Shown: positions 8,146 to 17,743 of the stretch, in pieces | Position numbering within the stretch: the first letter of the stretch is position 1 | Layout: each line of letters begins with the position of its first letter | Assembly: GCF_017377855.1 (NCBI RefSeq) | Contig: NZ_JAFREP010000016.1 | Span: 186,001 to 250,000, forward strand | DNA: 64,000 bases | DNA from: Acanthopleuribacter pedis | GTDB lineage: Bacteria; Acidobacteriota; Holophagae; Acanthopleuribacterales; Acanthopleuribacteraceae | Direction: 5' to 3' | Position numbers and translations under genes: made by a program | The notes under the pieces: model-generated | The model's database searches: none | What the model saw: only the letters and a program-made list of their open reading frames with translations | Told to the model about the DNA's origin: nothing

Positions 8146-8808
8146 TTATGCCGAGGCTGCTTGACTGAGCAAGTGTTCCCACATTTGGTCGCGAGCCGCG
8201 ACCGCATCGGCGATGATTGGGTTTTTCAGCATGGTTTCACGCCAGCCCGCCCAGCCCGTGAAGGTGTCGAGGGGACTGCCGCGTTTGGCCAGTTGAGCGC
8301 AGCGGTGGAGCAGATCCAACTCGAACAGGGCGGTTAAATCGGCAATGGTCATCTGTTCGCCCGCGATGTAGGGGGCGAAGGCGCACACTTGGGCGGTTGC
8401 GGTGATGACTTTGCCGGCCTCGGCAAGGGTGGCATCGATGAAATCAGCCTCGGCCGGGGCGCCGAAGAAACAAGGCTTGATCAATTTGGCGGTGTGTTGG
8501 AAGCCGTAGAGGTTGAGCAGTTGGTGGATTTGCAGGGCGCGGCCCGCGGCAAAGGCGTCGGCGGGGAACAAGGCCGGCTCGGGTTGCAGGCGTTCGGCGT
8601 ACAAAGCAATCGCCAGTGATTCGCTCATCGCGCCTTGATCCGTTTGGATGCAGGGGATTTTGCCAAGGGGGGACATGGCCAAAAAGGCCGGTGTTTTTTC
8701 GTTTGGGTGCAGGGGAATTTCTTCAAAAGCGAGCCCTTTCAGTTGCAGCGCGACTTTGGCGATGTTGTAGAAGTTGCTGGCGGGAACGCCGTGTAATTTA
8801 ATCGTCAT
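8146..8808 (-). CDS. Glutathione S-transferase family protein
   Basis: 220 aa. The thioredoxin-like N-terminal lobe contains KLHGVPASNFYNIAKVALQL, MSPLGKIPCIQ with the cis-Pro, and SESLAIALYAERL, the Glu-Ser pair that binds the glutathione gamma-glutamyl group. The helical C-terminal lobe includes PYIAGEQMTIADLTALFEL, the GST N-capping/hydrophobic staple region. The start at 8808 has GGAGG 10 nt upstream; the ATG six bases earlier is too close to it. Substrate unknown; the ArsR/SRPBCC context suggests stress or xenobiotic response. Confidence 0.9.
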   Translation of the reverse strand: MTIKLHGVPASNFYNIAKVALQLKGLAFEEIPLHPNEKTPAFLAMSPLGKIPCIQTDQGAMSESLAIALYAERLQPEPALFPADAFAAGRALQIHQLLNLYGFQHTAKLIKPCFFGAPAEADFIDATLAEAGKVITATAQVCAFAPYIAGEQMTIADLTALFELDLLHRCAQLAKRGSPLDTFTGWAGWRETMLKNPIIADAVAARDQMWEHLLSQAASA

Positions 8809-8839
8809 AAGGTTCATTCCTCCGTGTGATTTGTGCCGC

Positions 8840-9277
8840 TTAGGGGGCTGGTGCATCCGCTGTTTGTTTGGTGACGAAATGGGCCAGGTTCTCGAAACAA
8901 CCCTGCCAACCTTCGTTGTGTTTTTCGCGTGCATTTTCAGTAGCCAAACCTTGGTGAACCAGGGTTAAGCGGGTTTGCGCACCCAGATCTTCGAACGAAA
9001 CCGTTACCAGCGTGTCACTGACCGAATCCGAGTTCCAGGTGAAGCTGATACGGCGCGCTTCGACGATGTCGCGGTATTCGCCGTGATGGGGAAAGGCCTG
9101 CCCGTCTCGACCGCGCATATCGAGACGGTAGCGACCACCGACACGGAAATCGCAGGTCGCGGTACAGAGCATGTCGCCGGGAAAAAACCAGCGGCTCATC
9201 ATCGCGGGATCGCGCCACGCTTGAAATACAAGGTTGACCGGGGCGTCGAAGACGCGGCTCAGGGTGATATCGCTCAT
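8840..9277 (-). CDS. SRPBCC (AHSA1-type START-like) domain protein
   Basis: 145 aa, a single START-like fold: ITLSRVFDAPVNLVFQAWRD at the N-terminus, WFFPGDM, DFRVGGRYRLDMRG and the final helix GWQGCFENLAHFV. Such proteins bind hydrophobic ligands and very often sit with an ArsR regulator. First gene of the operon; GGAGG lies 8 nt before the ATG at 9277, and the next gene starts 31 bp on. Confidence 0.88.
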   Translation of the reverse strand: MSDITLSRVFDAPVNLVFQAWRDPAMMSRWFFPGDMLCTATCDFRVGGRYRLDMRGRDGQAFPHHGEYRDIVEARRISFTWNSDSVSDTLVTVSFEDLGAQTRLTLVHQGLATENAREKHNEGWQGCFENLAHFVTKQTADAPAP

Positions 9278-9303
9278 GGTGGGAACCTCCAAGGGGATGA
9301 TAG

Positions 9304-9370
9304 TTAACCGATAGGTTAAGTATAGCGATGAAGCAGCGCGTTGCAAGCTAAAACTTAACTAGTTGGTTAA
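9304..9370. promoter_or_regulatory. Paired TTAACC/GGTTAA operator-like palindromes
   Basis: TTAACC (9304-9309) and GGTTAA (9314-9319) form a perfect inverted repeat with a 4-bp gap, and a second related site, TTAACTAGTTGGTTAA, lies at 9355-9370. Both are directly upstream of the SRPBCC-GST-ArsR operon, a suitable place for ArsR binding (inference). Confidence 0.5.
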
Positions 9371-9569
9371 ATAAATGCTAAGTGATTGACTGTGCTGTGT
9401 TTGTGCAATGCATTAACGCATGTAGCCGGTATTCACAGAGGCGTCTTACGCTTGTTGAAGACAGGGTTTCGAAAAGAGGGGAGTCCCTGCTTTTTACGCG
9501 GGCCAGGTGTCCGTGGTTCTGAAGTGGTATGACTTTTTATCCGTACATTGATCGATAAATATAAAACAA

Positions 9570-9600
9570 CAAAGGCCGCGCTTAAAAAGCGCGGCCTTTG
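9570..9600. terminator. Bidirectional-type terminator hairpin
   Basis: A near-perfect inverted repeat AAAGGCCGCGCTT / AAAGCGCGGCCTTT lies 36 bp beyond the exoribonuclease stop, with A/T tracts on both sides. Confidence 0.75.
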
Positions 9601-9636
9601 TTCGGAACCGGCATCCCTGTCATGAAAAAATCTGGG

Positions 9637-11460
9637 CTAGCTGTTTTCCATGCGTAACCCGATGCTCTGGTCGGCGAGGTTGATGTGCGCCACCGACAAA
9701 GGGATTTCCGTGTTCATCGGCCAATCGCCTTGGAGCGTAATGCCCGAATCCAGGGCCAACTCGGGAATCAGCACCGTGTAGCGTTTGTCGCGCTGGTCGA
9801 CCAAGACCCCCAGCCCCCGCCAAGCCTCACGCCGTTTCAGATAAAGCAGCAACCAGTGGCGGTTGGAGAGTCGTTCTACCTGGCGTAAATGGCCGGTAAC
9901 GGCCTCGCTGGCGCCGACCCGTTCGGTCATTTGCTGGTCGTTGAGAATGGGTTCTCCCCGCAAAAAGGCGCGTAACTGTTGGTGGACCACCAGGTCCAAG
10001 TAGCGGCGCAACGGACTGGTGGCGCGCGCGTAGCTGTCCAAACCCAGGCCGGAATGGGGTTCGGCCACCCCTTTGATTTGGGTGCGCTTGAATTTCTTGC
10101 GGTAGCCAAACATCGCGGCCATGTCCTCGGGCGTTTCGTTGGCGTCGGGCGGGGCTTGGCCGGCAAAAGCAAAGGGGATTTGGTGTTCGATGGCGAATCG
10201 GGCCGCCGCCTCGCCCGCGATCAACATGGCGTCGGTCACCATGTCGCGGCTTTTGAGGGACGCAACCGGTTTGATGCGAATTTCGCCGTCCACCACGTTG
10301 ATTTTCACCTCGGGCAGGCTGATGTTGGCGGCACCGCGCTCAAAACGCCGGGCTCGGTAACGTTCGGTGATCGCGGCCATCTCGGCAAAGGGCGCTTCAT
10401 CCATGCGCCCGTTCGCTTGCTCGTAACTCAGTCGCGTCACCTTCACCCAACTGGGTTTGATCTCAATGTCCTCAATCTCCCCGTGCTGGTTGAGCACTAC
10501 CCCGAACGACAGCGCGGGGGAGGTTTCCGTCAAACCCAGCCCCAACAAATCGGTGGCCGTGGTGGGCAACATTGGGATGGTTTTTTCCGGCAAGTACAGG
10601 TTGGCGCCGCGGCTGCGTGCCTCAAGGTCGATATCACTGTCGGGCTTGATGATCGCGGCCACATCGGCCACATGGATCCACAAACGGTTGCCGTCGATGC
10701 TGATGGCGTCGTCCGGGTCTTTGTTGCCCTCGTCATCAATGGCAAAGGCCGGCAGGTGGGTGAGGTCGAGGCGGTCCTCCTCGGGCAGTTCGGGCAAGAC
10801 CAACTCGGGCGCCTCGGTGGGCAGGCTGAAGCGCACCGGGTAGGGATTTTTGGTTTCATCCCACAGGCCGAGCTTGAGCAATAAGTGGTGGGCCGCTTCT
10901 TTGGTTTCCTGCAGACCGAGCTGTTGCAGGATTTTACTGCGCGGGTTTTTGCTGAGCGCAACCAGCTCCACACTTTTGAGTTGGGTGTGATCCTCGGGAA
11001 GGATGCGGTTCTCGCGCACGCGGCTGATGAACGCGCTCCAGGCTTCCTCCGCCTCTTTTTTGGCGGCGCGTTCGGCTTTGTCGCGGGTGACCTTTTCCTC
11101 GGAACGCGCTTCAATAACGCCCGGCGTGCCCACAAAATACAAACCGTCTTCCACGATTTGCCAGGTCGACCAGGCCGTGACCGGCGTGTACTCCGAGAAA
11201 ATGAGTTCGGTTAATTCCGCCAAATCCGTGCTTTCCCCCAGCAACAACCCCCAAGCTTCCTCGAGGTTGGCTTCCTGGGGTTCGAGCTGAGCAAAGCTGT
11301 GCAACGGGCCGGGGTGCAGGCAAACGATGTCCTTGGGACGGACTTTTTGGGCTTTGCCATTTTCGGTTTTGATTTCCACCTTCTCGCCGACGGAAAGGAC
11401 CCGGGCAGGGCCGTTTTTGTAGAGGACCAAGGCGTGGGGAGCGAGCGGCGGGGTGGGCAT
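9637..11460 (-). CDS. RNase II/R (VacB)-family 3'-5' exoribonuclease
   Basis: 607-aa hydrolytic exoribonuclease of mRNA/structured RNA turnover. The RNB catalytic domain (about 230-520) has the signature FAIDDEGNKDPDDAIS with the Asp cluster that coordinates Mg2+, IHVADVAA, the AHSGLGLDSYARATSPLRRY-like segment near residue 470, and VHQQL. The N-terminal cold-shock region is atypical and the C-terminal S1 domain is short, so this is closer to the compact RNase II-like enzymes than to full RNase R. The ATG at 11460 has AGAGG just upstream. Encoded alone. Confidence 0.88.
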   Translation of the reverse strand: MPTPPLAPHALVLYKNGPARVLSVGEKVEIKTENGKAQKVRPKDIVCLHPGPLHSFAQLEPQEANLEEAWGLLLGESTDLAELTELIFSEYTPVTAWSTWQIVEDGLYFVGTPGVIEARSEEKVTRDKAERAAKKEAEEAWSAFISRVRENRILPEDHTQLKSVELVALSKNPRSKILQQLGLQETKEAAHHLLLKLGLWDETKNPYPVRFSLPTEAPELVLPELPEEDRLDLTHLPAFAIDDEGNKDPDDAISIDGNRLWIHVADVAAIIKPDSDIDLEARSRGANLYLPEKTIPMLPTTATDLLGLGLTETSPALSFGVVLNQHGEIEDIEIKPSWVKVTRLSYEQANGRMDEAPFAEMAAITERYRARRFERGAANISLPEVKINVVDGEIRIKPVASLKSRDMVTDAMLIAGEAAARFAIEHQIPFAFAGQAPPDANETPEDMAAMFGYRKKFKRTQIKGVAEPHSGLGLDSYARATSPLRRYLDLVVHQQLRAFLRGEPILNDQQMTERVGASEAVTGHLRQVERLSNRHWLLLYLKRREAWRGLGVLVDQRDKRYTVLIPELALDSGITLQGDWPMNTEIPLSVAHINLADQSIGLRMENS

Positions 11461-11848
11461 GCAAACCTCTTTCGTTGGGTCGGGTCAAATTCGCAAGATG
11501 GGCGCAACCGCGCGGCGCGGCCGACGGGCCGGGGTTGTTCTAAAGGAATCGCGATGCCGCGTGGGGTGTGGCCGTCGCGACGCGCGTCCGAATACGCCGT
11601 TTTGCGCGCTATTTTACCTGAGCCCGCATAGAACAGCGAGGGGTTTTGTAGGACAAGCCCCTCGCGATGCGGGTGAAAATGCAAAAGAAACCAGATGAAT
11701 AGGTTCGGAGTCGTCTATTGACCCTGTCCCTTTGTGCGAATTGGTGCCGCGACGGACGCATCAAACAAAAACCCGCATTCCATAAAGCCGATAAGCTTTG
11801 AGAAATGCGGGTTTCCTGGGTGAATGAATACCGGGGTGCCGGTACGGC
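11461..11848. other. Intergenic region between OmpH and exoribonuclease genes
   Basis: 388 bp. It holds the OmpH terminator (11769-11814) and presumably the exoribonuclease promoter; no gene is supported. Confidence 0.5.
11769..11814 (-). terminator. Rho-independent terminator of ompH
   Basis: AAACCCGCATT (11769-11779) pairs with AATGCGGGTTT (11804-11814); read on the minus strand the hairpin is followed by a T-rich run, 35-80 bp after the ompH stop. Confidence 0.75.
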
Positions 11849-12376
11849 TTACATTTTGTTGAGTTCGTCAATGACCTTTTGCGTCAAATCAACGCGTTTG
11901 TGGGAGACCAACACCAAACCGTCGACGCGGTTCAGGATCAAATCGAAGTCGCCTTCTTTTTGGATTTTTTCCAAGACGGGACCCAGTTGTTTTTCAATCG
12001 CGGCCAGACCTTCCGCCTGCATGCTTTTGCCTTCGTTGCTTTTGTCGGTCTCGAAACGCTTCAGGGCGACGCGAATGTCGTCCAGTTGTTTCACCAGTTC
12101 GTTGCGTTTATCCGCGCTGAGGGATGCACCTTTTTCCTGCAATTCTTTTTGCACGCTAATGGCGCCGTCGGTCATTTTTTGACCTTCGCTGGTGATTTTG
12201 GAACGGAATGCGTCAATTTTCTTTTGCAGGGCTTTGCCCGCGTTGGAATTGAGAACCGCGTAATCGAGATCGACCACACCGATTTTTTGGACCTGCGCGT
12301 GGCTGAAAGGAACCAACACAAAGGCGGCTGCCAAACACAAGCCGATAAAACGGGAAGATGGGGCGAAAAGGGACAT
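11849..12376 (-). CDS. ompH: OmpH/Skp-family periplasmic chaperone
   Basis: 175-aa exported protein. A signal peptide (MSLFAPSSRFIGLCLAAAFV then SHA cleavage region, about residue 27) is followed by the Skp core: KIGVVDLDYAVLNSNAGKAL, then long charged helices (residues 45-140), and the C-terminal strand region FDLILNRVDGLVLVSHKRVDLT. Skp-like proteins shield unfolded outer-membrane proteins in the periplasm. AGGAG lies 9 nt before the ATG at 12376. No bamA neighbour is visible. Confidence 0.88.
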   Translation of the reverse strand: MSLFAPSSRFIGLCLAAAFVLVPFSHAQVQKIGVVDLDYAVLNSNAGKALQKKIDAFRSKITSEGQKMTDGAISVQKELQEKGASLSADKRNELVKQLDDIRVALKRFETDKSNEGKSMQAEGLAAIEKQLGPVLEKIQKEGDFDLILNRVDGLVLVSHKRVDLTQKVIDELNKM

Positions 12377-12720
12377 GATAGGTGCTCCTGAACAAGTTGA
12401 TCGTCCACATAAAAGGGGCGGACGCTTCACAATGGGTGAAGAAAAAGATGGGCGGTGTTGCACGCCGGCTAGGGTAGGGGACGCGAACGGAGCGCGCGCC
12501 TTGTGGATAAGCGGTCGCGCGATCAACCGAGGAATGACTTAGGTTGATAAAGTTGAAAAACGGATCGGCGTCCTCCGTGGTTCCGGCCGCGCCCCGCGGG
12601 GTCGGCCAAAAGTTGAGCGCGGGGCGCTTGAGCGTCCCGGTCCCGTGCGTTTGACGAGACCGGGTCATCATAAGCGATTGTGTCCAAGATTGCCAGCCGT
12701 GAGACGGCGGAAACGCGTGA
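12377..12720. other. Intergenic region
   Basis: 344 bp between the kinase stop and ompH start. Several GC-rich imperfect palindromes (12585-12650) may end kinase transcription. No gene is recognised. Confidence 0.35.
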
Positions 12721-15405
12721 CTAAGGGCCGTCAACCCCGGCGCTGTTTTGTACGAAATCGGTGTTGGTGGAAGCGCCGCCCTGGACCCGTCCCGTGTTGA
12801 CGATGCTGCCGGAAAGACCCGGGTCTTGGGTGATGTCCGGCTCGAGTTCGTCCGGGTCCTCTTGGCTTTCAAGATCTTGGCGCCAGTGGATTACCTCGGG
12901 GTGCTCCACTTCTTGAAGGTCGCCGGTTACTTGGTCCTGTAGATCTTTAAATTCTTCGGCCTCATCGGTCCGCCCTTGGCGGTTCAGCAGACCGACCAAG
13001 CTGCTCATGGTGGCGACGGCCGCCGGGTCCTGAGCGCCGCCCGCGGCGGTGCGCCAGCTAAGGGCTTGGCGGTAAAGGTTTTCGGCTTCTTCGACTTTAT
13101 CTTGTTGTTCCAACAAACCGGCCAAGCGTTCGGCACTGGCGATCGTGGCCAGGTTGCGTTCGCCGAAGGCTTGCAAGCGCAGGCGCATGGCGGTTTGGTA
13201 GTAATCCTCCGCTTCGACCAGTGCGTTCATTTTGACGTGAACCCGGCCCAACCCGTCGTAGATGCCGGCGGTTGTCTGAGGCAACACCTTGCCGCGTTCG
13301 TTCTGTAAGGAGAGCATGTGGCGGTAAATGCCGACGGCGTGTGTGAAACGCCCTTGGCTTTCGTAGGTTGAGGCGAGGCTTTGCATGCTGGGCATGAGCT
13401 TTTCGGGATTGCCGCCGTGGTAGGCGTAGCGGTTGTTGAGCGCGCGCCAGCGCAGTGAATCCGATTCCTCGAAACGGTTTTGGCTTTCCAGGTTTTGGGC
13501 CAAGCTGTCCATCGCGGCCGCGACCGCTTGTTGTTCGTCGTGTTGGGTGCGAATCGCAAGCGCGGCACGCAACGCCGACTCACTGTCGTGAACCATCCCT
13601 TTTTTGCCAAGCACATCGGCCAGACCCATGTAAATGTCGGCCACCGCGGTGTGTTGGTTGCCGTGCTCGTTAATCGCTTGATCCAAGGCCTGACGGTACA
13701 GGCTTTCGGCTTCGTCGTAACGACCTTGCGAACTCAGGGCCCAGGCCTCGTAATCCATGCGCATCGCGCTGTCTTCGCCGGGCGCGGCGAAAGCGCCGAC
13801 ACCGCCTGATTGCAGTGCCGTGCTGTCGCGGTGTGACAGCGCCTTTTGGGCGTTGTGCGCGGTACCGGTTGGATCGTACTGAAACGAAGTCGGCCCCGCA
13901 TGCCGGGTTTGGATCTGATCCTGACTCAAGACGTCGTCACGACCGGGCTTCGGCTGATTCGATGTCGATGGTACCGGTAAACCGGGAGTCTCGGGGGTTG
14001 CCGTTGTCGCGCCATCAGGGCCGTTACCCGCGATCCAAAGCGGCCGTGTTTCCGGGCTTGTGATCGGCTGTTCGCCGGGTTGGCCGAGGAACAGGTGTTT
14101 GAAAGCCTGCAGCAAGCCCGCGGACGACGTTCTCACCTCACCGGGCACTTGCTGGATGCGCACGTTTTTCTGGGCGTACTGCAGCACCGCCACGCCGGAA
14201 CCGGCCATCATCGCCGCTGTCAAGCCCGCGCGAGCCAGGTGACGACGGTTTTTGTGCCACATTTTTTGGAAGTTGTAGAAGCGTTGCTGGCGCCGAGCTG
14301 TCACCGGACGACCTTTGGCAAAGTGGTCCAAATCTTCCAGCAGGGCTTTGACGTTGAGATACCGTTCTTCCGGCTTCTTGCGCAGCATTTTGAGGATGAT
14401 GCTGTCGAGATCGCCGCGCAAGGTGCGGTAAAAACTCCGGCGCTCCCGTTGGGTGTAACGCGCCGTCTTGCCCTCGTGGGGGCTCTGTTCCAAAACCACC
14501 TTGCTGGGAACGGGTGGTTCTTGTTCACAAATGACCTGATGGACCGTCACCGGTAAGCGATCCTTAAAATAGTAGGGGCGCCGTTCGGTCAGCAATTCAA
14601 AAAGCAACACGCCCAGGGAGTAGATGTCGCTGGAGCGGGTGACACGGATGCCGGTCGCCTGTTCGGGGCTGGCGTAGTCGGGTGTCATAAAGCGGCACTG
14701 GCTGTTGGTCGCCGTTTCGACACCGTAAGGCGTGGCCTCGGTGTGTTTGGCGATACCGAAATCGAGTAGTTTGGGGGTGCCTTTTTCGTTGACAAGAATA
14801 TTACCGGGTTTGATGTCGCGGTGAATGATGCCGCGGTCATGGGCGCAGGCAACCGCCTCGCAGACCTTGGTAAACAGGTCGATGCGTTTGTAAAGCGAAA
14901 GGTGGTTCTGACGGCAGTAATCGACAATCGAGGTCCCTTGCACGTACTCCATGGTGAAGTAGGGCCGTTTGTCCTCGGTTTCCCCCGCGTCGAAAAGTTG
15001 CGCGATGTGGGGATGCTGTAAATTGGCGAGTGTCTGGCGCTCGCTTTGGAACCGCTGCTGCAGTTCGTCGCTGTCCAGTCCTTTTTTGAGGACCTTCAGT
15101 GAAACAGAACGGGTAATTGGGTAATCTTGTTGGGCGAGAAAAACGCTGCCCATACCGCCCTCGCCCAAGGTGCGCACAATGCGAAAGGGGCCCACGAAAG
15201 ATCCCGGCGTAAGGTCCTCGTCATACAAGCCTTTTTCGATGAAGTCGAGGCCGCCGCAGGAAATGGAAATGCGCGACATCACCTGGTTGCGAAGATCGAG
15301 GTCGTCGCCGCACTGCTTGTCCAAAAAGACGGCCACATGTTCGTCGGGCACGTCCATGGCGGCGTCCAGTAACTGCATGATTCGTTGTTCTCTCGCTAGG
15401 TCCAT
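12721..15405 (-). CDS. Ser/Thr protein kinase with TPR C-terminus
   Basis: 894 aa. Order: a helical N-terminal lead (1-70); Hanks-type kinase (about 74-345) with glycine loop GEGGMGSV (81-88), ATP Lys104, HRDIKPGN catalytic loop, DFG and a YASPEQATG activation segment; a single TM helix (about 385-405); a Pro/Ser/Thr-rich linker; then tetratricopeptide repeats (about 555-840) built from A..LYRQAL-type units. Kinase inside, TPRs probably outside the inner membrane. It begins 3 nt after the sigma factor stop with GAGAGG upstream, so the two are co-transcribed; sigma-kinase pairs of this type are common in Acidobacteriota and Planctomycetota. Confidence 0.9.
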   Translation of the reverse strand: MDLAREQRIMQLLDAAMDVPDEHVAVFLDKQCGDDLDLRNQVMSRISISCGGLDFIEKGLYDEDLTPGSFVGPFRIVRTLGEGGMGSVFLAQQDYPITRSVSLKVLKKGLDSDELQQRFQSERQTLANLQHPHIAQLFDAGETEDKRPYFTMEYVQGTSIVDYCRQNHLSLYKRIDLFTKVCEAVACAHDRGIIHRDIKPGNILVNEKGTPKLLDFGIAKHTEATPYGVETATNSQCRFMTPDYASPEQATGIRVTRSSDIYSLGVLLFELLTERRPYYFKDRLPVTVHQVICEQEPPVPSKVVLEQSPHEGKTARYTQRERRSFYRTLRGDLDSIILKMLRKKPEERYLNVKALLEDLDHFAKGRPVTARRQQRFYNFQKMWHKNRRHLARAGLTAAMMAGSGVAVLQYAQKNVRIQQVPGEVRTSSAGLLQAFKHLFLGQPGEQPITSPETRPLWIAGNGPDGATTATPETPGLPVPSTSNQPKPGRDDVLSQDQIQTRHAGPTSFQYDPTGTAHNAQKALSHRDSTALQSGGVGAFAAPGEDSAMRMDYEAWALSSQGRYDEAESLYRQALDQAINEHGNQHTAVADIYMGLADVLGKKGMVHDSESALRAALAIRTQHDEQQAVAAAMDSLAQNLESQNRFEESDSLRWRALNNRYAYHGGNPEKLMPSMQSLASTYESQGRFTHAVGIYRHMLSLQNERGKVLPQTTAGIYDGLGRVHVKMNALVEAEDYYQTAMRLRLQAFGERNLATIASAERLAGLLEQQDKVEEAENLYRQALSWRTAAGGAQDPAAVATMSSLVGLLNRQGRTDEAEEFKDLQDQVTGDLQEVEHPEVIHWRQDLESQEDPDELEPDITQDPGLSGSIVNTGRVQGGASTNTDFVQNSAGVDGP

Positions 15406-15408
15406 AAG

Positions 15409-16068
15409 TTACCTCTCAACCTCGAAGGGGTCGGTCTGGTCGATTGAATCTTGGTAGTTACCGTGTTTTAGCTCGTGGGAGAGCCAGTGTTTGGCGGTTT
15501 CGAAGTCGCGTTTGATGGTGCGGGTACTTACTTCTAAAACGACCGCAATTTCTTCAAACTTTAACCCTGTGAAAAAACGAAGCTGGATTACTTGCGCTTT
15601 ACGTGTGTCCACATTTTCAAGTTTCTTTAGCGCTTGGTGTAGGGCGATCAGGGTTTCGGGTTCGATGGCGCTTGGGGCGTCTTGGTTAAGGGCTTCTTCG
15701 AGCGGGAGGTGAACCCCGCCGCTGCCGCGTTTTTTGCTCAATTTGGCGCGAGCGTGGTCGATTAAAATACGCCGCATCAGTTGGCAGGAAGCGCGGAAAA
15801 AATGTTGACGGTTGGCGAAGTGGAATTGTTCGCGGTTGATAAGGTTGACGTAAACCTCGTTCAGTAATGCGGTTGGTTGCAAAGTTAATGCCGCCGACTC
15901 TTTACGCAAGTAATACCGAGCGGCCTGGTGCAGATCGCGGTAGACCAGCGGGATGAGTTGGTTGATGGCTTCGGGATCGCCACTGTTCCAGCGGGCCAGC
16001 AAACCGGTAATAGGAACCTGCGGCGCTGCTTCCATCGGCGTTGGGTTCTGGGTCGGTTTGTCGTCCAT
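15409..16068 (-). CDS. ECF-type RNA polymerase sigma factor (TIGR02999-like)
   Basis: 219 aa with sigma region 2 (LVYRDLHQAARYYLRKE, LLNEVYVNLI, FFRASCQLMRRILIDHAR) and region 4 (QVIQLRFFTGLKFEEIAVVL then STRTIKRDFETAKHWL). It belongs to the ECF group that partners with Ser/Thr kinases rather than with an anti-sigma factor. The start at 16068 (MDDKP) is preferred since GGAAAGGA lies 12 nt upstream; 16110 is possible but lacks an RBS. Transcribed first, directly followed by the TPR kinase that presumably controls it. Confidence 0.88.
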   Translation of the reverse strand: MDDKPTQNPTPMEAAPQVPITGLLARWNSGDPEAINQLIPLVYRDLHQAARYYLRKESAALTLQPTALLNEVYVNLINREQFHFANRQHFFRASCQLMRRILIDHARAKLSKKRGSGGVHLPLEEALNQDAPSAIEPETLIALHQALKKLENVDTRKAQVIQLRFFTGLKFEEIAVVLEVSTRTIKRDFETAKHWLSHELKHGNYQDSIDQTDPFEVER

Positions 16069-16687
16069 GGGGTTCAGGGATCCTTTCCGAAATAAATCGA
16101 GATGTTGCATCCAAACGAAGCCGGAAATTAAGTGATCCTACTTCCTAAAAGCACGAAATCACTAAATTACCTATCAAAAAAATGCAGGTTGCGGGGTTTT
16201 GTCCCGTCGGGGTGCGATGCCAAGACAGCCTCGCAACCGAATCAGTTAAACAATGAAGGGGGGGAGACAGAAACCAAAAAGCACCGCCGGAAACCCGGGA
16301 AATGTTGTGGGGCGGTGAGGCGATTTGGCGGTCTAGGACACCCAATAGATGGCGTCATTCTATGTAGAAAGTGACCGAAATGCAAAACCAAATTGAAGAA
16401 AAGGTAAAAATAACTATTTTTATACCCTCATTGGAGGGCAATTAGGATGACACGGGAAAAAACGGCCGGGTTTGGGAGCGCCGCGGCGCCCGTGAAGAAG
16501 GCGCGAACATGAAGCCCCTGGCGGGTGTCCGTGTCATGAAAACGGGGCGAAATTAGCGGGCGAGCACGCAACCAAACAGAACGCCGAACGAACCAACGCC
16601 CCACCCACGGCTTTTTCAAGATCACCCCGCGCCGATGCCGGGCGACGGACGGGTTCCCGACCAAGCTGGAACCCATCCCCGCTTTAT
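16069..16687. other. Intergenic region, no gene recognised
   Basis: 619 bp. The part near the sigma gene (16100-16200, 16370-16440) is AT-rich and likely holds its promoter; the remainder is GC-rich with short palindromes. An open frame at 16428-16676 (minus) has no recognisable features and is not called. Confidence 0.4.
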
Positions 16688-17482
16688 TTAAATAGTAAAG
16701 CCGCCGTCCACCGTGTACACGCCGCCGGTGCAGTAACCGCCCGCGGGGGAGGCCAGCATCAGCGCCAGCGAGGCTACCTCGTCCGGTTGGGCGATGCGGC
16801 CCAGCGGCAATTGGCGTTCAAAGGCTTCGCGGTGTTCATCGTTTTGCCATAAAGGCTTACTGAATTTGGTTTGGATTAGGCCGGGACAAATCGTGTTGAC
16901 GCGAATGTGGTTTTCGCCCCATTCCTTGGCCAACACCTTGGTCATGCTGATCAGTGCCGTTTTGCTCATGCTGTACACGCCCAGGCCCGCCTCGGGCGAA
17001 ATGCCGCCCACGCTGCTGATGTTGATCACGCTGCCGCCGCCGCGCTCGCACAGGATCGGATAGGCTTTTTGGCACAGTTCAAAAGGTGCGCGCACGTTCA
17101 CCTTCATGATTTTGTCAAAAATGGTCAGGCTGGTGCGAACCGCGGGACCGAATACTGGGTTGGTCGCCGCGTTGTTAACCAAAATATCGAGGCCGCCGCA
17201 TTGTTCCACGACCGCATCGATTAAGCGGCCCGCCTCGTCGTCGCCGCCCATTTTTGCGGCAATTGCGGTGGCTTGCAGACCTTCAGCGCGGAAGGTTTCG
17301 GCGACCGCGTCGACCGCGGCCTGTTTGCGGCTGGACACGACCACGTGGGCGCCCGCCTGGCCCAAGGCACGGGCGATGGCTTCGCCGATACCTTTACTTG
17401 CGCCCGTAATCAGGGCGACTTTTCCGGTTAAATCAAAACGTTGTTGCAAGGCTGCTTGCGTCACGGTGACTCCTTCTTTCAT
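16688..17482 (-). CDS. Short-chain dehydrogenase/reductase
   Basis: 264-aa NAD(P)-dependent oxidoreductase of the classical SDR family. Visible: the cofactor loop TGASKGIG, NNAA, the catalytic Ser region INISSVGG, YSMSK with the catalytic Tyr and Lys, and CPGLIQTKF; the C-terminus YTVDGGFTI is typical of FabG-like enzymes. An Arg in SSRKQAA after the second strand favours NADP(H). Substrate unknown. Start at 17482 (MKEGV). Confidence 0.92.
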   Translation of the reverse strand: MKEGVTVTQAALQQRFDLTGKVALITGASKGIGEAIARALGQAGAHVVVSSRKQAAVDAVAETFRAEGLQATAIAAKMGGDDEAGRLIDAVVEQCGGLDILVNNAATNPVFGPAVRTSLTIFDKIMKVNVRAPFELCQKAYPILCERGGGSVINISSVGGISPEAGLGVYSMSKTALISMTKVLAKEWGENHIRVNTICPGLIQTKFSKPLWQNDEHREAFERQLPLGRIAQPDEVASLALMLASPAGGYCTGGVYTVDGGFTI

Positions 17483-17493
17483 TCACGGATGAG

Positions 17494-17711
17494 TAGCCCG
17501 CATTTCTCACCTGAAGTTCTGCTCCGGCGTTGAAATTGCTGCGATTACTTCGGTTACTCGGTTGCACCGTTGCAAAGCAACGGTGGGACAGCCTCGACGG
17601 TGCGCTGCTACGCCGAATGGTCGGCCCCGCTGCGTTTTCCTTCGGTCGTAACCTGTGTACTCACAGCGATTTCAACGCCTCGCGACGAATTCTGGTGAGA
17701 AATGCGAGCTA
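17494..17711. repeat. 218-bp palindromic MITE-like element
   Basis: The ends TAGCCCGCATTTCTCACC and GGTGAGAAATGCGAGCTA are inverted copies with one mismatch, and the similarity continues inwards for about 48 bp (GGCGTTGAAAT on the left, ATTTCAACGCC on the right). Inside lies a perfect 9-bp stem, CACCGTTGC/GCAACGGTG at 17565-17585. No ORF. Confidence 0.7.
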
Positions 17712-17743
17712 GAACGCCGCCATTGTAACCCAAGTCGCCTAAC

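Noticed and set aside
12721..16068. Kinase-sigma pair as part of a defence system
   Set aside because: Such ECF-kinase pairs are common housekeeping-type signalling units in Acidobacteriota and Planctomycetota and are not linked here to any defence gene.
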